47,014 bases of DNA from Verrucomicrobiota bacterium (GCA_026397725.1 JAPLUI010000497.1:1-47014); one strand, 5' to 3'; positions 16,178-24,793 are shown, counted from the stretch's first letter. Notes: generated from the sequence alone by a model not told the origin. Numbers and translations are program-made.

Positions 16178-16401
16178 TGAGGCCGCAGTTTTTTGAACCA
16201 GCGTTGCTGTTCGACCAACCCGGAGTCCATCCGCGGAGGGGAATGCTTTATCGCATCGCGAAACAACTGATTGCAACACGCGACCATCGCAACCGTATCC
16301 GCCGCCCGGATGTCCGCATCCCGGACTTGTTGGAGCAGCGGCGCGGCGCGTTCCCAGCGGGCGACGTGTGCGCGGAGTGCTTCTTTTTCGGTCGCGGTCA
16401 T
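16174..16401 (-). CDS. 75-aa partner of the nucleotidyltransferase, probable antitoxin
   Basis: This small helical protein begins MTATEKEALRAHVARWERAA and ends QQRWFKKLRPQ. It overlaps the nucleotidyltransferase start by 4 bases. Upstream small helical partners are usual for AbiE-like and related nucleotidyltransferase pairs, so an antitoxin role is likely but not shown by any motif. The ATG at 16401 is chosen over longer in-frame starts because coding character is poor before it. Confidence 0.6.
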   Translation of the reverse strand: MTATEKEALRAHVARWERAAPLLQQVRDADIRAADTVAMVACCNQLFRDAIKHSPPRMDSGLVEQQRWFKKLRPQ

Positions 16402-16472
16402 GGCGAAAACATAGGGGTTATTGATTGGATTGCCAAGGCCCCATTTGAATAGACGCGGATTTTCGTCTTGGC

Positions 16473-16652
16473 TTAGGAATCCCGCAGATGTTCCACCCAC
16501 TCTGTGGCACTGGCAACCTCCGCCCATGCCTCGCGTCCTTTCTGCCAGAGCAACTTGAGTTGCTCCTCATCGATCACCTGCGCAGGAGCGGGCGAAGTTT
16601 CCTCCGCCTCGTCATCGAGGGAGAAAGACGGCGTCTGACCTACGGTTTTCAC
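16473..16652 (-). CDS. small acidic protein, 59 aa
   Basis: A GTG at 16652 opens a frame of 59 residues. The first half is acidic and flexible (QTPSFSLDDEAEETSPAPAQ); the second is a predicted helix (EEQLKLLWQKGREAWAEVAS) ending in WVEHLRDS. Codon use fits the neighbours. It lies 71 bases upstream of the 75-aa gene on the same strand and could be the first gene of that unit. No family was recognised; an alternative is that it is a remnant. Confidence 0.5.
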   Translation of the reverse strand: MKTVGQTPSFSLDDEAEETSPAPAQVIDEEQLKLLWQKGREAWAEVASATEWVEHLRDS

Positions 16653-16736
16653 AGCGGCACTTTAGCCGGAAACCGGGAAAGGTGAAGCCGATTCCGAAAA
16701 AAACGCCCCAGAGCTGCGGGTGTTCGTTGAAAACGG

Positions 16737-16765
16737 TTGCATCCCCCATCCGAACAAGTTATGTT
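16737..16765 (+). promoter_or_regulatory. putative sigma-70-type promoter of the DUF2188/TIR-like pair
   Basis: TTGCAT (16737-16742) and TATGTT (16760-16765) are separated by 17 bases, about 50 bases before the ATG at 16815. This lies in the only divergent intergenic gap of the island. Both boxes are one or two changes from the E. coli-type consensus. Confidence 0.4.
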
Positions 16766-16814
16766 GCTGGCAGAAGGACTGGATTCTCATCCTTCCAATA
16801 ATCATCGATCCGTC

Positions 16815-17255
16815 ATGGCCACCAAAACTGCACCCTCCGGTAAATTCCATGTGATTTCGCGTTCAGGACAATGGGCGGTCACCCGTCAGGGTGCCTCCCG
16901 TGCGTCCAGAGTCGTGGATTCGAGAGAGGGAGCCGTTGTCGCTGCAAAACGAATGGCATCGGGGAAAACCGAGATCGTCGTGCATCGCACCGATGGAACG
17001 GTTTCCAAGAGAATCGGTGTCAATACTGGCTGCAGCCGGATGTCACAGCTTGACATGGCGGGCAGCCCATGTCAGCTTTCTCCCGGGAGAAAGCTGATGA
17101 TTCAAGTTCTGAAACACGACTATGGGAAGAGCAGGGTTTCGCTACTCAAGATTCGAGCGGCGGTCCGGGCCGTTAGGGCGGCGAAGGCAACAAAGGTGGT
17201 TGCCAAGAAAGGGGTTAGGAAAGCGCCTGTCCCCAAAGCTGACAAACCGGTATGA
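16815..17255 (+). CDS. DUF2188-like protein with Lys/Ala-rich tail
   Basis: The 146-residue product starts with a short beta-rich domain (KFHVISRSGQWAVTRQGASR, then IVVHRTDGTVSKRIG at about 53-67), the pattern of DUF2188. After residue about 95 it becomes strongly basic, with RAAVRAVRAAKATKVVAKKG, resembling the tails of histone-H1-like bacterial proteins, so nucleic-acid contact is plausible. Typical DUF2188 proteins lack this tail. The ATG at 16815 is chosen because the domain starts there. The stop overlaps the ATG of the next gene (ATGA), implying coupled translation. Confidence 0.6.
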   Translation: MATKTAPSGKFHVISRSGQWAVTRQGASRASRVVDSREGAVVAAKRMASGKTEIVVHRTDGTVSKRIGVNTGCSRMSQLDMAGSPCQLSPGRKLMIQVLKHDYGKSRVSLLKIRAAVRAVRAAKATKVVAKKGVRKAPVPKADKPV

Positions 17256-17884
17256 GGCAGTCGAAAGCCTACGCCCGGCAGGTCTTCCTGAATTGTCCCT
17301 TCGATCCTGGATACCGGCCCATTTACGAGGCGATCATCTTCACCGTCCTGGCCTGCGGGTTCGTCATCCGCTGTTCACGCGAGCGTGAGGATTCCGCCGA
17401 ACCGCGGATTGCCAAAATCGTAGAGATCATCCGCAACTCGAAATTCGGCATCCACGACATCTGTCGTGTCGAACTGGACGAAGTCAACGGCTTGCCTCGC
17501 TTCAACATGCCGCTGGAACTCGGGCTTTTTCTAGGTGCCAAAGCCTATTCCGGCGAGCCTGCCCAGAAGAAGAAATGTTGTTTGGTCCTCGACACCGAGG
17601 CCTACCGCTATCAGAAGTTCATTTCCGACATCGCCGGCCAGGACATTCGAGCTCATGGCGGCAATCCAGAGAAAGCGTTGACCGAGACCCGCCACTGGCT
17701 CGTCACCGTGGGCGACCGCAAACGACTCCCTGGCCCGGCGGATTTGAAGCAGGCCTACCGCGAATTTCGGACGGATTTGCCCGAAATTCTCGACAAGGTC
17801 TCTCTCGCCGAGGACGAGATCCGATATGTTGAGTTTGTGAAAGTGGTCATGGAATGGCTGACCGCCCGTCGAAAAGACGGTTGA
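17252..17884 (+). CDS. TIR/nucleoside deoxyribosyltransferase-like protein, putative defence effector
   Basis: The 210-residue product has RQVFLNCPFDPGYRPIYEAI at the start, GIHDICRVELD in the middle and FNMPLELGLFLGA with a conserved Glu at residue 89. A Rossmann-like fold whose helix after a buried strand carries an exposed Glu is how TIR NADases and nucleoside 2-deoxyribosyltransferases place their catalytic glutamate. The later SDIAGQDIRAHGGNP is also conserved in this family as I recall it. A role in cleaving NAD or nucleosides is inferred. It overlaps the DUF2188-like gene by 4 bases and ends 14 bases from the convergent methylase gene. Confidence 0.6.
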   Translation: MRQSKAYARQVFLNCPFDPGYRPIYEAIIFTVLACGFVIRCSREREDSAEPRIAKIVEIIRNSKFGIHDICRVELDEVNGLPRFNMPLELGLFLGAKAYSGEPAQKKKCCLVLDTEAYRYQKFISDIAGQDIRAHGGNPEKALTETRHWLVTVGDRKRLPGPADLKQAYREFRTDLPEILDKVSLAEDEIRYVEFVKVVMEWLTARRKDG

Positions 17885-17898
17885 TGGTGGCGGGTTTC

Positions 17899-20800
17899 TC
17901 ACCCCAGCCGCTGGTTCCTCACCAAGTCCCGCAGCACGCGGGCGGCGCTGGCTTCTTCGGGGCGGATGGCTTCAAGGTGACGGGCGAGGTAATCGGCGAT
18001 CTCCACGACGCGCTCGCGGCGGGTCATGTCGCCGTAATAATCGGGGACGTTGAGCGTCAGGTGGGCCAGAACCTCGTTGCCGTCGGTTTCGTTGGCGAGT
18101 TCCATGATGGCGTAGAGCACAGCGCGGAGCACGGTGTCGTGCAACTCGGCCCCCTCGCTCATCTCGCTCATGCTGAATTCGACGGCGCTCTTGAGGCGGG
18201 CCTCATTCGCCTTCTGATTCCCCATCAGCGCGCGGAAATCGCGGACCTTGAAGGCCTTGGCGAAGTTCTGATAGTTGTCGAGGGTCTTGAAACCCGTGGC
18301 TTCGAGGTCGATCAACTTGAGGTAGAACCGCTCGACACCGCTGAATTCCTTCCAATGCCGCTCATCGAACCCCTGCGGGACGAGGCACTGGTTGGCGGTA
18401 GCGACGGCGAATTCGATCAAACCGTCCACGAAGGTGGTCTCGCCCTTCACCCTGGGGCGGATGGCTTCCGCAGTCATGTCACGACCGTCGATGATGGCGT
18501 AGCGGGTCAGCACGCGCAGCGCGGCGGCATAGCCGGCCATCTGGATGTCGGCATCCTCGAAGACGTTCTCGTCCCGGTAAAGCCCCTTCGCTTCCTGGTT
18601 GAGGCCGGTGAGGTCGTGAATCTGCGCCTCGACTTCCTCTTGGATTTCCCAGGCGAGGTCGTCGCGGGTGGTCTTGAGGGTACCGGAGCGCTTGCGGCAG
18701 ACGAGCAGGACGGTGCCTTTGACGTTAGCACCAGCGCGTAGTGCGCTTTCCGTCTCGGTAACAACATACCATGCGGCAGTTACTTGTAGGCCGGATGCCC
18801 ACACGATATTCGCCATGTCCGACCAGATACTCTCGGACTGGTGGGTGAACATGATCACCTGAATGCCGTTGTCCGGCATGCAGTCGGTCATCCTCTGGTA
18901 GGCAGCCACCATGCCGCGACGGAAATCCTCGTCTTCACCCTTGATGGCGAGAGAACGGCGGCTATCCCACACCCATTCAGCGAACTCCGGCGGAGGATTC
19001 TTTCGAATCCACGCGACAAAGAAGTCCAGAATTTCCTCGTATTTTACGGCATCGCCGTAAGGAGGATCGGTTATGTAGATGTCGTTGTTCGTGTCCAGTC
19101 GACCGGCGGGAAGCGACCTCACGCTATACACCTGATCTGACATCGTCGGAAATTTCGGCGCTGAGAATTGGATACCTCCGCTGCAGCCGGCGAATCCTCT
19201 ACAGCCGTAGTTAAAAAGCGTATTTAACGCCTGATTGTCAAAAACAGTCTGTACGCACCCTCCACCACCGCTGACGTTGTCCCATCTGCTCAGTCGAGAA
19301 TTCGAATTTAGGATCTTTCCCAAGGCGAACTTCAAGCGTGCATCGCTGAAGCGATTGATCAATCCGGCAACAAGCAACTGCCGAGGAGTGAACAGGTGAT
19401 GCCAAAATCTCCACCCGCGAGCGCGAACCAAATCCAGACCCTGGTAGCGAGGTGGCCCACCCACTTCGATCTGCATATCGGGCAGCCAACCCTTGGTCTG
19501 CCAATCGGCAATATGTTTAGTAAGGTGTTGCTGTACGATTTCTTCCCGGCTGAGGTCCGACTCGGTTATCGAACGAAACTCGTATTCCTCTCCTTTCCCT
19601 TTTGGCTTTCGACGCGTCCATTGAATGCAGTAAAGACGCTCTTGCAGAATGTCTTCTTGCAGGGGCATGAAATCGGATTTCTCCCACTGACGCAACTTAT
19701 TGGCAGTTGATCCGTCGGGCTGTGTGTAGTCTCCCCTGAGTGTGGATATTTTGGTCTTGTAATTGACCCCATTAACCCGATGTAGCATGTATGCTTCACC
19801 AAACTTTCCTTCACGGCCGACTGTGCCTTGTTCTGCATTCGCGAGTTCTTTTTCGCCAACTCCCGAGTGAATTGCTATGTGGTAGCGCTTTTCGATGTGG
19901 TCCGGTATAAGTTGGGCGATGACATATATTTTCTGCCCAGTTCTTGGTTTGCTGATTATGAGGCTTGGAATTAGCGGTAGCATCCAGCCCGTCTGTGGGC
20001 AGCGCGCTTCGATGCAGTAGAGTAGGGATTTTATCCTCCAGCCGTTTCCGTCGTTTTCGACACCCAAGTTTTCAATTTCAGATTCAACCTTTTCTACCAA
20101 TTGCTTTTGCTTGCACTCCAGCTCAACGCGGCTGTCCGGTGAGCCGCCGACAATGTGAAGCGCACCCCAAGTTAACATGCATGCGATAGGGTTAAGATCG
20201 GAAGCATACACGTCGCAACCGATTCGAGCGGCTTCGAATGGAATCTGCCCGGAGCCGCTGAAGGTGTCCGCAACTCGCGGGCGATGGCCGAAGCGCATGA
20301 TTCCAAGTTGCTCGATCAACTCCGTGAACGAATGAGCGGTCGTGCCGAGGTGGGCATTGACTGATTCCCAAATATGTTGGTCAACGGCATCCGTTACTTC
20401 TTCGGGGCGCTTCGCCTTATCTACCCGCTCTCGGTAGGCCATTTGGTTCAAACCAAGCATTTGCACCTCAAGGCGGCGGCGCTCCAATTCGGTGATATCA
20501 TCGCGCCACTGGACCTTTACATTCTCGAACTCAGGTTTCGACCAATCCACAGGTGCCGACATTGGTAGGAGCATGGACGGGTCGGAGACGAAGTAATCTG
20601 CGGCATGAGCGATACTTAGGGTCGCGAGAATTTCCCGGGGTTTGGCGCGGCGTGACCAACGGGCGACGAACGATTCGTCGTCCATGGCCATGAGCATTTC
20701 AAAGATTTCGAGATCACGCTTCGGATTGTCCGTTGCCGGAACGAGACAGCCAAGGATGCAGGCTTTGTTCAGGATAAGTGGCTTGCGGCCCTTCCAATAG

Positions 20801-20949
20801 GAGCCGAGGGAAGTGAGGGTTTTGCCGCTCCCGGCCATCTGCTCCTTGTAAGCCTCAGCGGAGAGTTTCTGGACCGGTAGCAAACGTTCGATCAGCGCGG
20901 GGGCGTCGCGCAGGCTTAGAGGTTGAATGCTTGAGGTTGAAGGGGACAT
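17899..20949 (-). CDS. DUF1156 DNA methyltransferase of a Hma-like defence system
   Basis: The 1016-residue product begins with a DUF1156-type region (residues about 15-70; SAEAYKEQMAGSGKTLTSLG). It has SAM motif I DTFSGSGQ at about 228-235 and the amino-methyltransferase motif IV DPPY at about 628, a wide spacing. In known loci of this type the methylase marks self DNA while helicase and ATPase attack unmarked DNA. The gene appears full length and undamaged. It starts 6 bases after the AAA ATPase stop, so the two are cotranscribed. The central part (about 19040-20580) is visibly less GC-rich than the ends. Target base and site cannot be read from the sequence. Confidence 0.85.
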   Translation of the reverse strand: MSPSTSSIQPLSLRDAPALIERLLPVQKLSAEAYKEQMAGSGKTLTSLGSYWKGRKPLILNKACILGCLVPATDNPKRDLEIFEMLMAMDDESFVARWSRRAKPREILATLSIAHAADYFVSDPSMLLPMSAPVDWSKPEFENVKVQWRDDITELERRRLEVQMLGLNQMAYRERVDKAKRPEEVTDAVDQHIWESVNAHLGTTAHSFTELIEQLGIMRFGHRPRVADTFSGSGQIPFEAARIGCDVYASDLNPIACMLTWGALHIVGGSPDSRVELECKQKQLVEKVESEIENLGVENDGNGWRIKSLLYCIEARCPQTGWMLPLIPSLIISKPRTGQKIYVIAQLIPDHIEKRYHIAIHSGVGEKELANAEQGTVGREGKFGEAYMLHRVNGVNYKTKISTLRGDYTQPDGSTANKLRQWEKSDFMPLQEDILQERLYCIQWTRRKPKGKGEEYEFRSITESDLSREEIVQQHLTKHIADWQTKGWLPDMQIEVGGPPRYQGLDLVRARGWRFWHHLFTPRQLLVAGLINRFSDARLKFALGKILNSNSRLSRWDNVSGGGGCVQTVFDNQALNTLFNYGCRGFAGCSGGIQFSAPKFPTMSDQVYSVRSLPAGRLDTNNDIYITDPPYGDAVKYEEILDFFVAWIRKNPPPEFAEWVWDSRRSLAIKGEDEDFRRGMVAAYQRMTDCMPDNGIQVIMFTHQSESIWSDMANIVWASGLQVTAAWYVVTETESALRAGANVKGTVLLVCRKRSGTLKTTRDDLAWEIQEEVEAQIHDLTGLNQEAKGLYRDENVFEDADIQMAGYAAALRVLTRYAIIDGRDMTAEAIRPRVKGETTFVDGLIEFAVATANQCLVPQGFDERHWKEFSGVERFYLKLIDLEATGFKTLDNYQNFAKAFKVRDFRALMGNQKANEARLKSAVEFSMSEMSEGAELHDTVLRAVLYAIMELANETDGNEVLAHLTLNVPDYYGDMTRRERVVEIADYLARHLEAIRPEEASAARVLRDLVRNQRLG

Positions 20950-20955
20950 GACGGA

Positions 20956-22296
20956 TCAGGAAGGCGCCACCATCCATTGCCAGGTGGTGAGCACCTCGAT
21001 AGCGGGGGGCACGGCTGGCTTGGGCAGGCGGGAATGGGCGATGAGCAGGAGCTTGCGGGCCTGCGGGAAGACGGTGGCCGCATCCTCCAGGGCGCGAACC
21101 TCGCGGGCCAGGGTGGCGGGGTCGTCGGCGTCGGCGCAGGCTTGCAGGAGGCACTCGCCGCCCTGCGGGTCGCGGGCGAGAAAATCGACCTCGAAGCCAC
21201 GTGGCGTGTGGACCCAAGCCACCTCCATGCGGCGGCGCTGGAGTTCGGTGAAGACGGCGGATTCCAGCAGGTGGCCGAGGTTGGCGCGGGGGCTGCGGTC
21301 GTAGGCGGCGATGAGGCCGGTATCGACGGGATAGATCTTGCGCGGGTTGAGCTGGCGCTGTTTTTCCGACTCGGTGGCGATGGGTACGGCGCTGACCAGA
21401 AAGGCGTCCTCAAGGTGGGCGAGCAGTTCGTGAAGGGTGTCGCGGGAGGAGGCGATCTGGCGGCTCTTGAGGTCGGCGTGGAATTTGGCCACGGAGAAGC
21501 GGCCGCAGGGAGCGGAGAGCAGGCGGCGGACGAGCTGGCGCAGCACCACCACGCTGGTCACCCGGTGGCGCTCAATCACATCGCGCAGCATCACGGAATC
21601 GACATAAGACTGGAGCAGGGAACGGGCCTCGGGCGGCCCGAGCGACTGGACCTCGGGGAAGCCTCCGCGCTGCAGCCAGGCGAGGAAATGATGGTCCATG
21701 AGGGCGGCCTCGGCCTCGGTCGGCACCTCCGGCTGGCCGGGGAAAGGCACGCCGTGGTGACGCAGGAATTCGGGGAAGGAGAACGGGTGGACCACCAGTT
21801 CCCACGAGCGCCCGCGCATGGCCGTGGCGATCTCGCGGCTGAGCAAACGGGCCGAGGAGCCGGACAGGAACAGTTCGGCACGCCCCGAATCATGCAGCCG
21901 CCGCGCGAAGCGTTCCCAGTCCGGAACCCGCTGGATCTCGTCGAAGAAGAAGGCGACCGGCCACGCGGTTGTTTGCGGGTAGAGCCGGGCGTGCAAGTCG
22001 GGGATCAGCGCGAGATCTGAGACCGCCAAGTCGCCCAGGCGTTCGTCCTCGAAGTCGAAATAGAGCAGGGATTCCGGTGCCCGGCCGGCGTGCAGGAGGT
22101 CGGCCCGGCATTGGTGCAGAAAGGTGCTCTTGCCGCTGCGCCTCATGCCGATCACGCAGAAGGCCTTGCGCACTCCGCCCAAGGAGGGCAGCGCGAGGTC
22201 GCGCCGGGTCATTGCCGGTGGCGGTGTCTCGATGCTGCCGCGAATCTTGCGGGAGATGATTTCGGAAAGAATGCCGTTCACGAATGCAAAAATCAT
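20956..22296 (-). CDS. AAA_14/DUF4143 family ATPase
   Basis: The 446-residue product has Walker A GMRRSGKST at residues 50-58, Walker B FFFDEIQ near 118, and a sensor segment LFLSGSSARLLSRE. The C-terminal DUF4143 domain includes LGHLLESAVFTELQRR and EVDFLARD, which resembles part of a PD-(D/E)XK-like core. Such ATPases occur widely alone and are often linked to mobile DNA. Here it is packed between DUF3780 (24-base gap) and the methylase (6-base gap), so it is in the operon, though it is not a standard part of helicase-methylase-ATPase loci as I know them. The role is unknown. Confidence 0.82.
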   Translation of the reverse strand: MIFAFVNGILSEIISRKIRGSIETPPPAMTRRDLALPSLGGVRKAFCVIGMRRSGKSTFLHQCRADLLHAGRAPESLLYFDFEDERLGDLAVSDLALIPDLHARLYPQTTAWPVAFFFDEIQRVPDWERFARRLHDSGRAELFLSGSSARLLSREIATAMRGRSWELVVHPFSFPEFLRHHGVPFPGQPEVPTEAEAALMDHHFLAWLQRGGFPEVQSLGPPEARSLLQSYVDSVMLRDVIERHRVTSVVVLRQLVRRLLSAPCGRFSVAKFHADLKSRQIASSRDTLHELLAHLEDAFLVSAVPIATESEKQRQLNPRKIYPVDTGLIAAYDRSPRANLGHLLESAVFTELQRRRMEVAWVHTPRGFEVDFLARDPQGGECLLQACADADDPATLAREVRALEDAATVFPQARKLLLIAHSRLPKPAVPPAIEVLTTWQWMVAPS

Positions 22297-22320
22297 TCAA
22301 AACCTGCCGGATGCAAAGGA

Positions 22321-22917
22321 CTAAATTTCATTTTCCTGCTTCTTTCCGCTACCTTCAAACAGCGGCAGGGCGAACAGGTCGGTTTCGACCGGGCGGCGGC
22401 GCTTGCGGCCATCGGGCGGTCTTTCGCCATCGGAGAGGGCGAGAAAGAGGGCGCGCCGCCAGCCGCGCGGGGTGTCTTCAGGCAGGCCGGCTTCGGCGAC
22501 GGTCATGGAAAACAGCCACCAGCGTTCCTCGGGGCGGAGGGCGGCCCATTTGCTGCACACCACGGGAAGCTGTTCGGCGTTGGCGGGTTCGGCGGCCCAG
22601 GCGAGGACGCAGAGTTCCTTGCCTAACAAGCGGTCCACGAGATTGGTGCCGGAGTGCCAACGGCCGGTGCTGACTTTGGCGGCCTTGAGACGGTCATTAA
22701 ATTCGCGGCGGGCGGTGTCGGCGATGGCGGACCAGATGGCACGCGGCAGAATGGCGCGTTGTTCGTCGCGCGGGATGCCGCCGTCGAGGCCGCGGTAGCC
22801 GTAGTCTTCGACGAGCACGACTGGCTCGGACTTGGAGGCCGGGATTTCGACGCGGAACAGGTGGGCACCGAATTGGTCCGGTGCGCCGAAGTCCACGAAC
22901 TTTGCGGGCGGGGTCAT
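22321..22917 (-). CDS. DUF3780 anti-phage-associated protein
   Basis: The 198-residue product contains VDFGAPDQFGAHLFRVEIP near the start and RDEQRAILPRAIWSAIADTA, a pattern I recognise as DUF3780, a family found almost only beside DUF499 and DUF1156 genes. It has no known catalytic motif. The last residues are basic then acidic (GRKRRRPVETD). It lies between the DUF499 fragment (44 bases upstream) and the AAA ATPase. It appears complete. Confidence 0.72.
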   Translation of the reverse strand: MTPPAKFVDFGAPDQFGAHLFRVEIPASKSEPVVLVEDYGYRGLDGGIPRDEQRAILPRAIWSAIADTARREFNDRLKAAKVSTGRWHSGTNLVDRLLGKELCVLAWAAEPANAEQLPVVCSKWAALRPEERWWLFSMTVAEAGLPEDTPRGWRRALFLALSDGERPPDGRKRRRPVETDLFALPLFEGSGKKQENEI

Positions 22918-22933
22918 GCTGGAGGGGGAAGAT

Positions 22934-22964
22934 GAAGAAGGGACAGGAATGTCCCTGCTCCTTA
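22934..22964. repeat. short REP-like palindrome between DUF499 and DUF3780
   Basis: GGGACAGGAATGTCCC forms a 5 bp stem in the 44-base gap between the two minus-strand genes. Similar palindromes are common between genes in Verrucomicrobiota. Confidence 0.4.
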
Positions 22965-24566
22965 TTGTTCGATGTCGCTGGGTTGGAGATCGATGCCGAG
23001 TTTGCCGGCGAAGTCCTTGAGGTCGTGGCCGGAATTGAAGTGCGCCTTGCGGAAGGTCAGGGTGATCGGGGTGTCCGGCGTGAACTTCTCTAGCACCTTT
23101 TTCAAAATGTCCTCGATGAACGCGGCATTCACGCGAATTTCTCCCACGACAAGCTGCGCGACCTGGGCACCCTGACCGACGGAAAGCGTGACGTTCTCAA
23201 ACTCGACGGATTTCTTGCCGGCCTCCGATAGAGCCTCGAAGGTCTTGGCGCGGGAGTCCAGCTTGCGGCCCGCACGGGAAACGAGACGGCCGGGTTTGAC
23301 CGGATCGACATCGACGCCCTTCTTGCCCTTGGCCGGGTAGCGGATCACCGTCTTGGCTTCGATGCCATCCGCCTCGGCGAAGACGTTGATCATCACCTCG
23401 CCGTCGCCGATTTCGATAGGCTGGTCGTGGACAATGCCCTCGCGCGCTTCCTCGCCGCCGAGAGTGTAGCGGATGACCTTGGCGGTGGGCGCAACGATCT
23501 GAACGCGGCGCTTGCCCTTGTCCTCGGTGAGATGATTGCGGATGATGATCTTGTTAGACCAGGTGACCGGGTCGCCGGTCTCGGACTTGCCGGAGGGATC
23601 GACGACGAGGAAATTCACCCGCAGCGCCTTGGTGGCAAGCGTCTGTTCCTTGAGCTGAGGGCTGGAATCGGAAACCGGGCCATCCTCGGCAAAGTAGATG
23701 CGCGGGGCGGGACCGGCGTTCTGCGGGTTGATGCGGAGGTGAACCTGGCCGTTGTCGTCCGGTTCGGACTCGGGGATGACTTGAACGAAGGTCCGCTTGG
23801 CTTTAGGCTTCTTGGTGACGTAGCCGTTGCCAAGGTCCTCCCACAGGCCGCGGTTGCAGGCAGTGGATTTCAGGGTTTCGAGGCCCTTCGGCGGGAGCCA
23901 CGACATGCCGGCTTGCTCGGCCATGCGGTCGGTCACGTCGGACCAGCGGGCTTCGTCGAGGTTTTCCGGCCAGAGCAGGTCCTGCGCCTTGTCGCGGATG
24001 GCGTCAAAGTCCTTATCGACATCCAGATAGAGCTTGAGAGGATTGGAGGTCAAGGTCTTCTCGATTTGGAGTTCGCCATCGAACACCTTTTGGGAGTCGC
24101 GGGTCATGTCCAGCGGTTTGGCGGCGAGCTGGGACGCCATGCCCGCACGCTGGATGGGGAACAGCACCTTGTCGAAGAGACTGAGGACGGTGGCGTTCAA
24201 ATCCTGCTCGTAGGTCTGTTGCTTCTTTTCCAGGTCCTCGCGCTGCGGGTGCCCCAGCGGGATGCGGGAATCCGCCTTCTTCGCGGCGAAGACGTGGCAG
24301 GCCGCCTTTTCCACGCTGGCGATGGCGGTCTTGTCACCGGTGAGCACAGCGACGAGCAGGTGGAACTGCGCATGGCTGGCGAGTTGTTGGGAGTTTTTCC
24401 GCAAGGGTCGGATCCAGAGTCGCTTGGGGCTTTGCCCGTCGGCGTAGAAATCGGCCCGGTGGCGCTGGAAGCCCTTGGTGAAGCCCAGCGGGATCCAGTT
24501 GGTGGCTTTGTAGAGGGTTCCCTGGTGAATGGCCGGATCATGGAAGCTTGGGATGATTTGTGGAGA
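22962..24566 (-). pseudogene. DUF499 ATPase C-terminal part fused in frame to a DruA-like (DUF4338) remnant
   Basis: From about 24370 to 22962 the frame encodes the C-terminal half of a DUF499 anti-phage ATPase (ending FNSGHDLKDFAGKLGIDLQP). DUF499 proteins are about 1000 residues with an N-terminal P-loop domain; no Walker A or B motif is present here. Upstream in the same frame, from about 24555 to 24390, lies HQGTLYKATNWIPLGFTKGF and KRLWIRPLRKN, which matches the conserved C-terminal region of DUF4338/DruA proteins. An in-frame TGA stands at 24567-24569, and no good start codon lies in the fusion (the first candidate is TTG at 24404). The ATPase is therefore almost certainly inactive. Confidence 0.72.
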
Positions 24567-24755
24567 TCATGACACCCCTACCATCTCAAAATCGGGGTGT
24601 TTGTTTAGGAAAATCTTTAGAACGTCGATTTCAAGCCGACCCCAGCAACGGCAGCCAATCGCCCTGGCATTTTCTGATTTCCCTTGCGTCCGTAGGGAGA
24701 GTGATTACCCTCCGGCGAACGGTGGCTCCGTGGTGGGGCTGCCCGCGTGAGTCCT
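24567..24755. other. gap between the defence island and the giant gene
   Basis: Just upstream of the DruA-like remnant, the same minus-strand frame encodes a further protein-like piece (LEIDVLKIFLNKHPDFEMVG) ending at the TGA at 24567; its origin is unknown. A 7 bp stem ACACCCC/GGGGTGT lies at about 24570-24600. Nothing else is recognised. Confidence 0.35.
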
Positions 24756-24793
24756 TGTTCCGAACCCAACTGCAACTATCATGAAATCGCTCG
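24756..24793 (+). promoter_or_regulatory. leader shared with the AP2-like gene at 12392
   Basis: The sequence TTGTTCCGAACCCAACTGCA followed by ATCATGAAATCG nearly repeats 12366-12403, with two or three differences. It overlaps the start codon of the giant gene. There is no Shine-Dalgarno sequence. Confidence 0.6.

Noticed and set aside
17854..18741. 295-aa plus-strand frame over the methylase 3' end
   Set aside because: It is antisense to the DUF1156 coding region and shows no family resemblance.
24370..24566. A complete Druantia system
   Set aside because: Only about 55 residues of a DruA-like protein are present and there is no DruE-type helicase; the match is a remnant.
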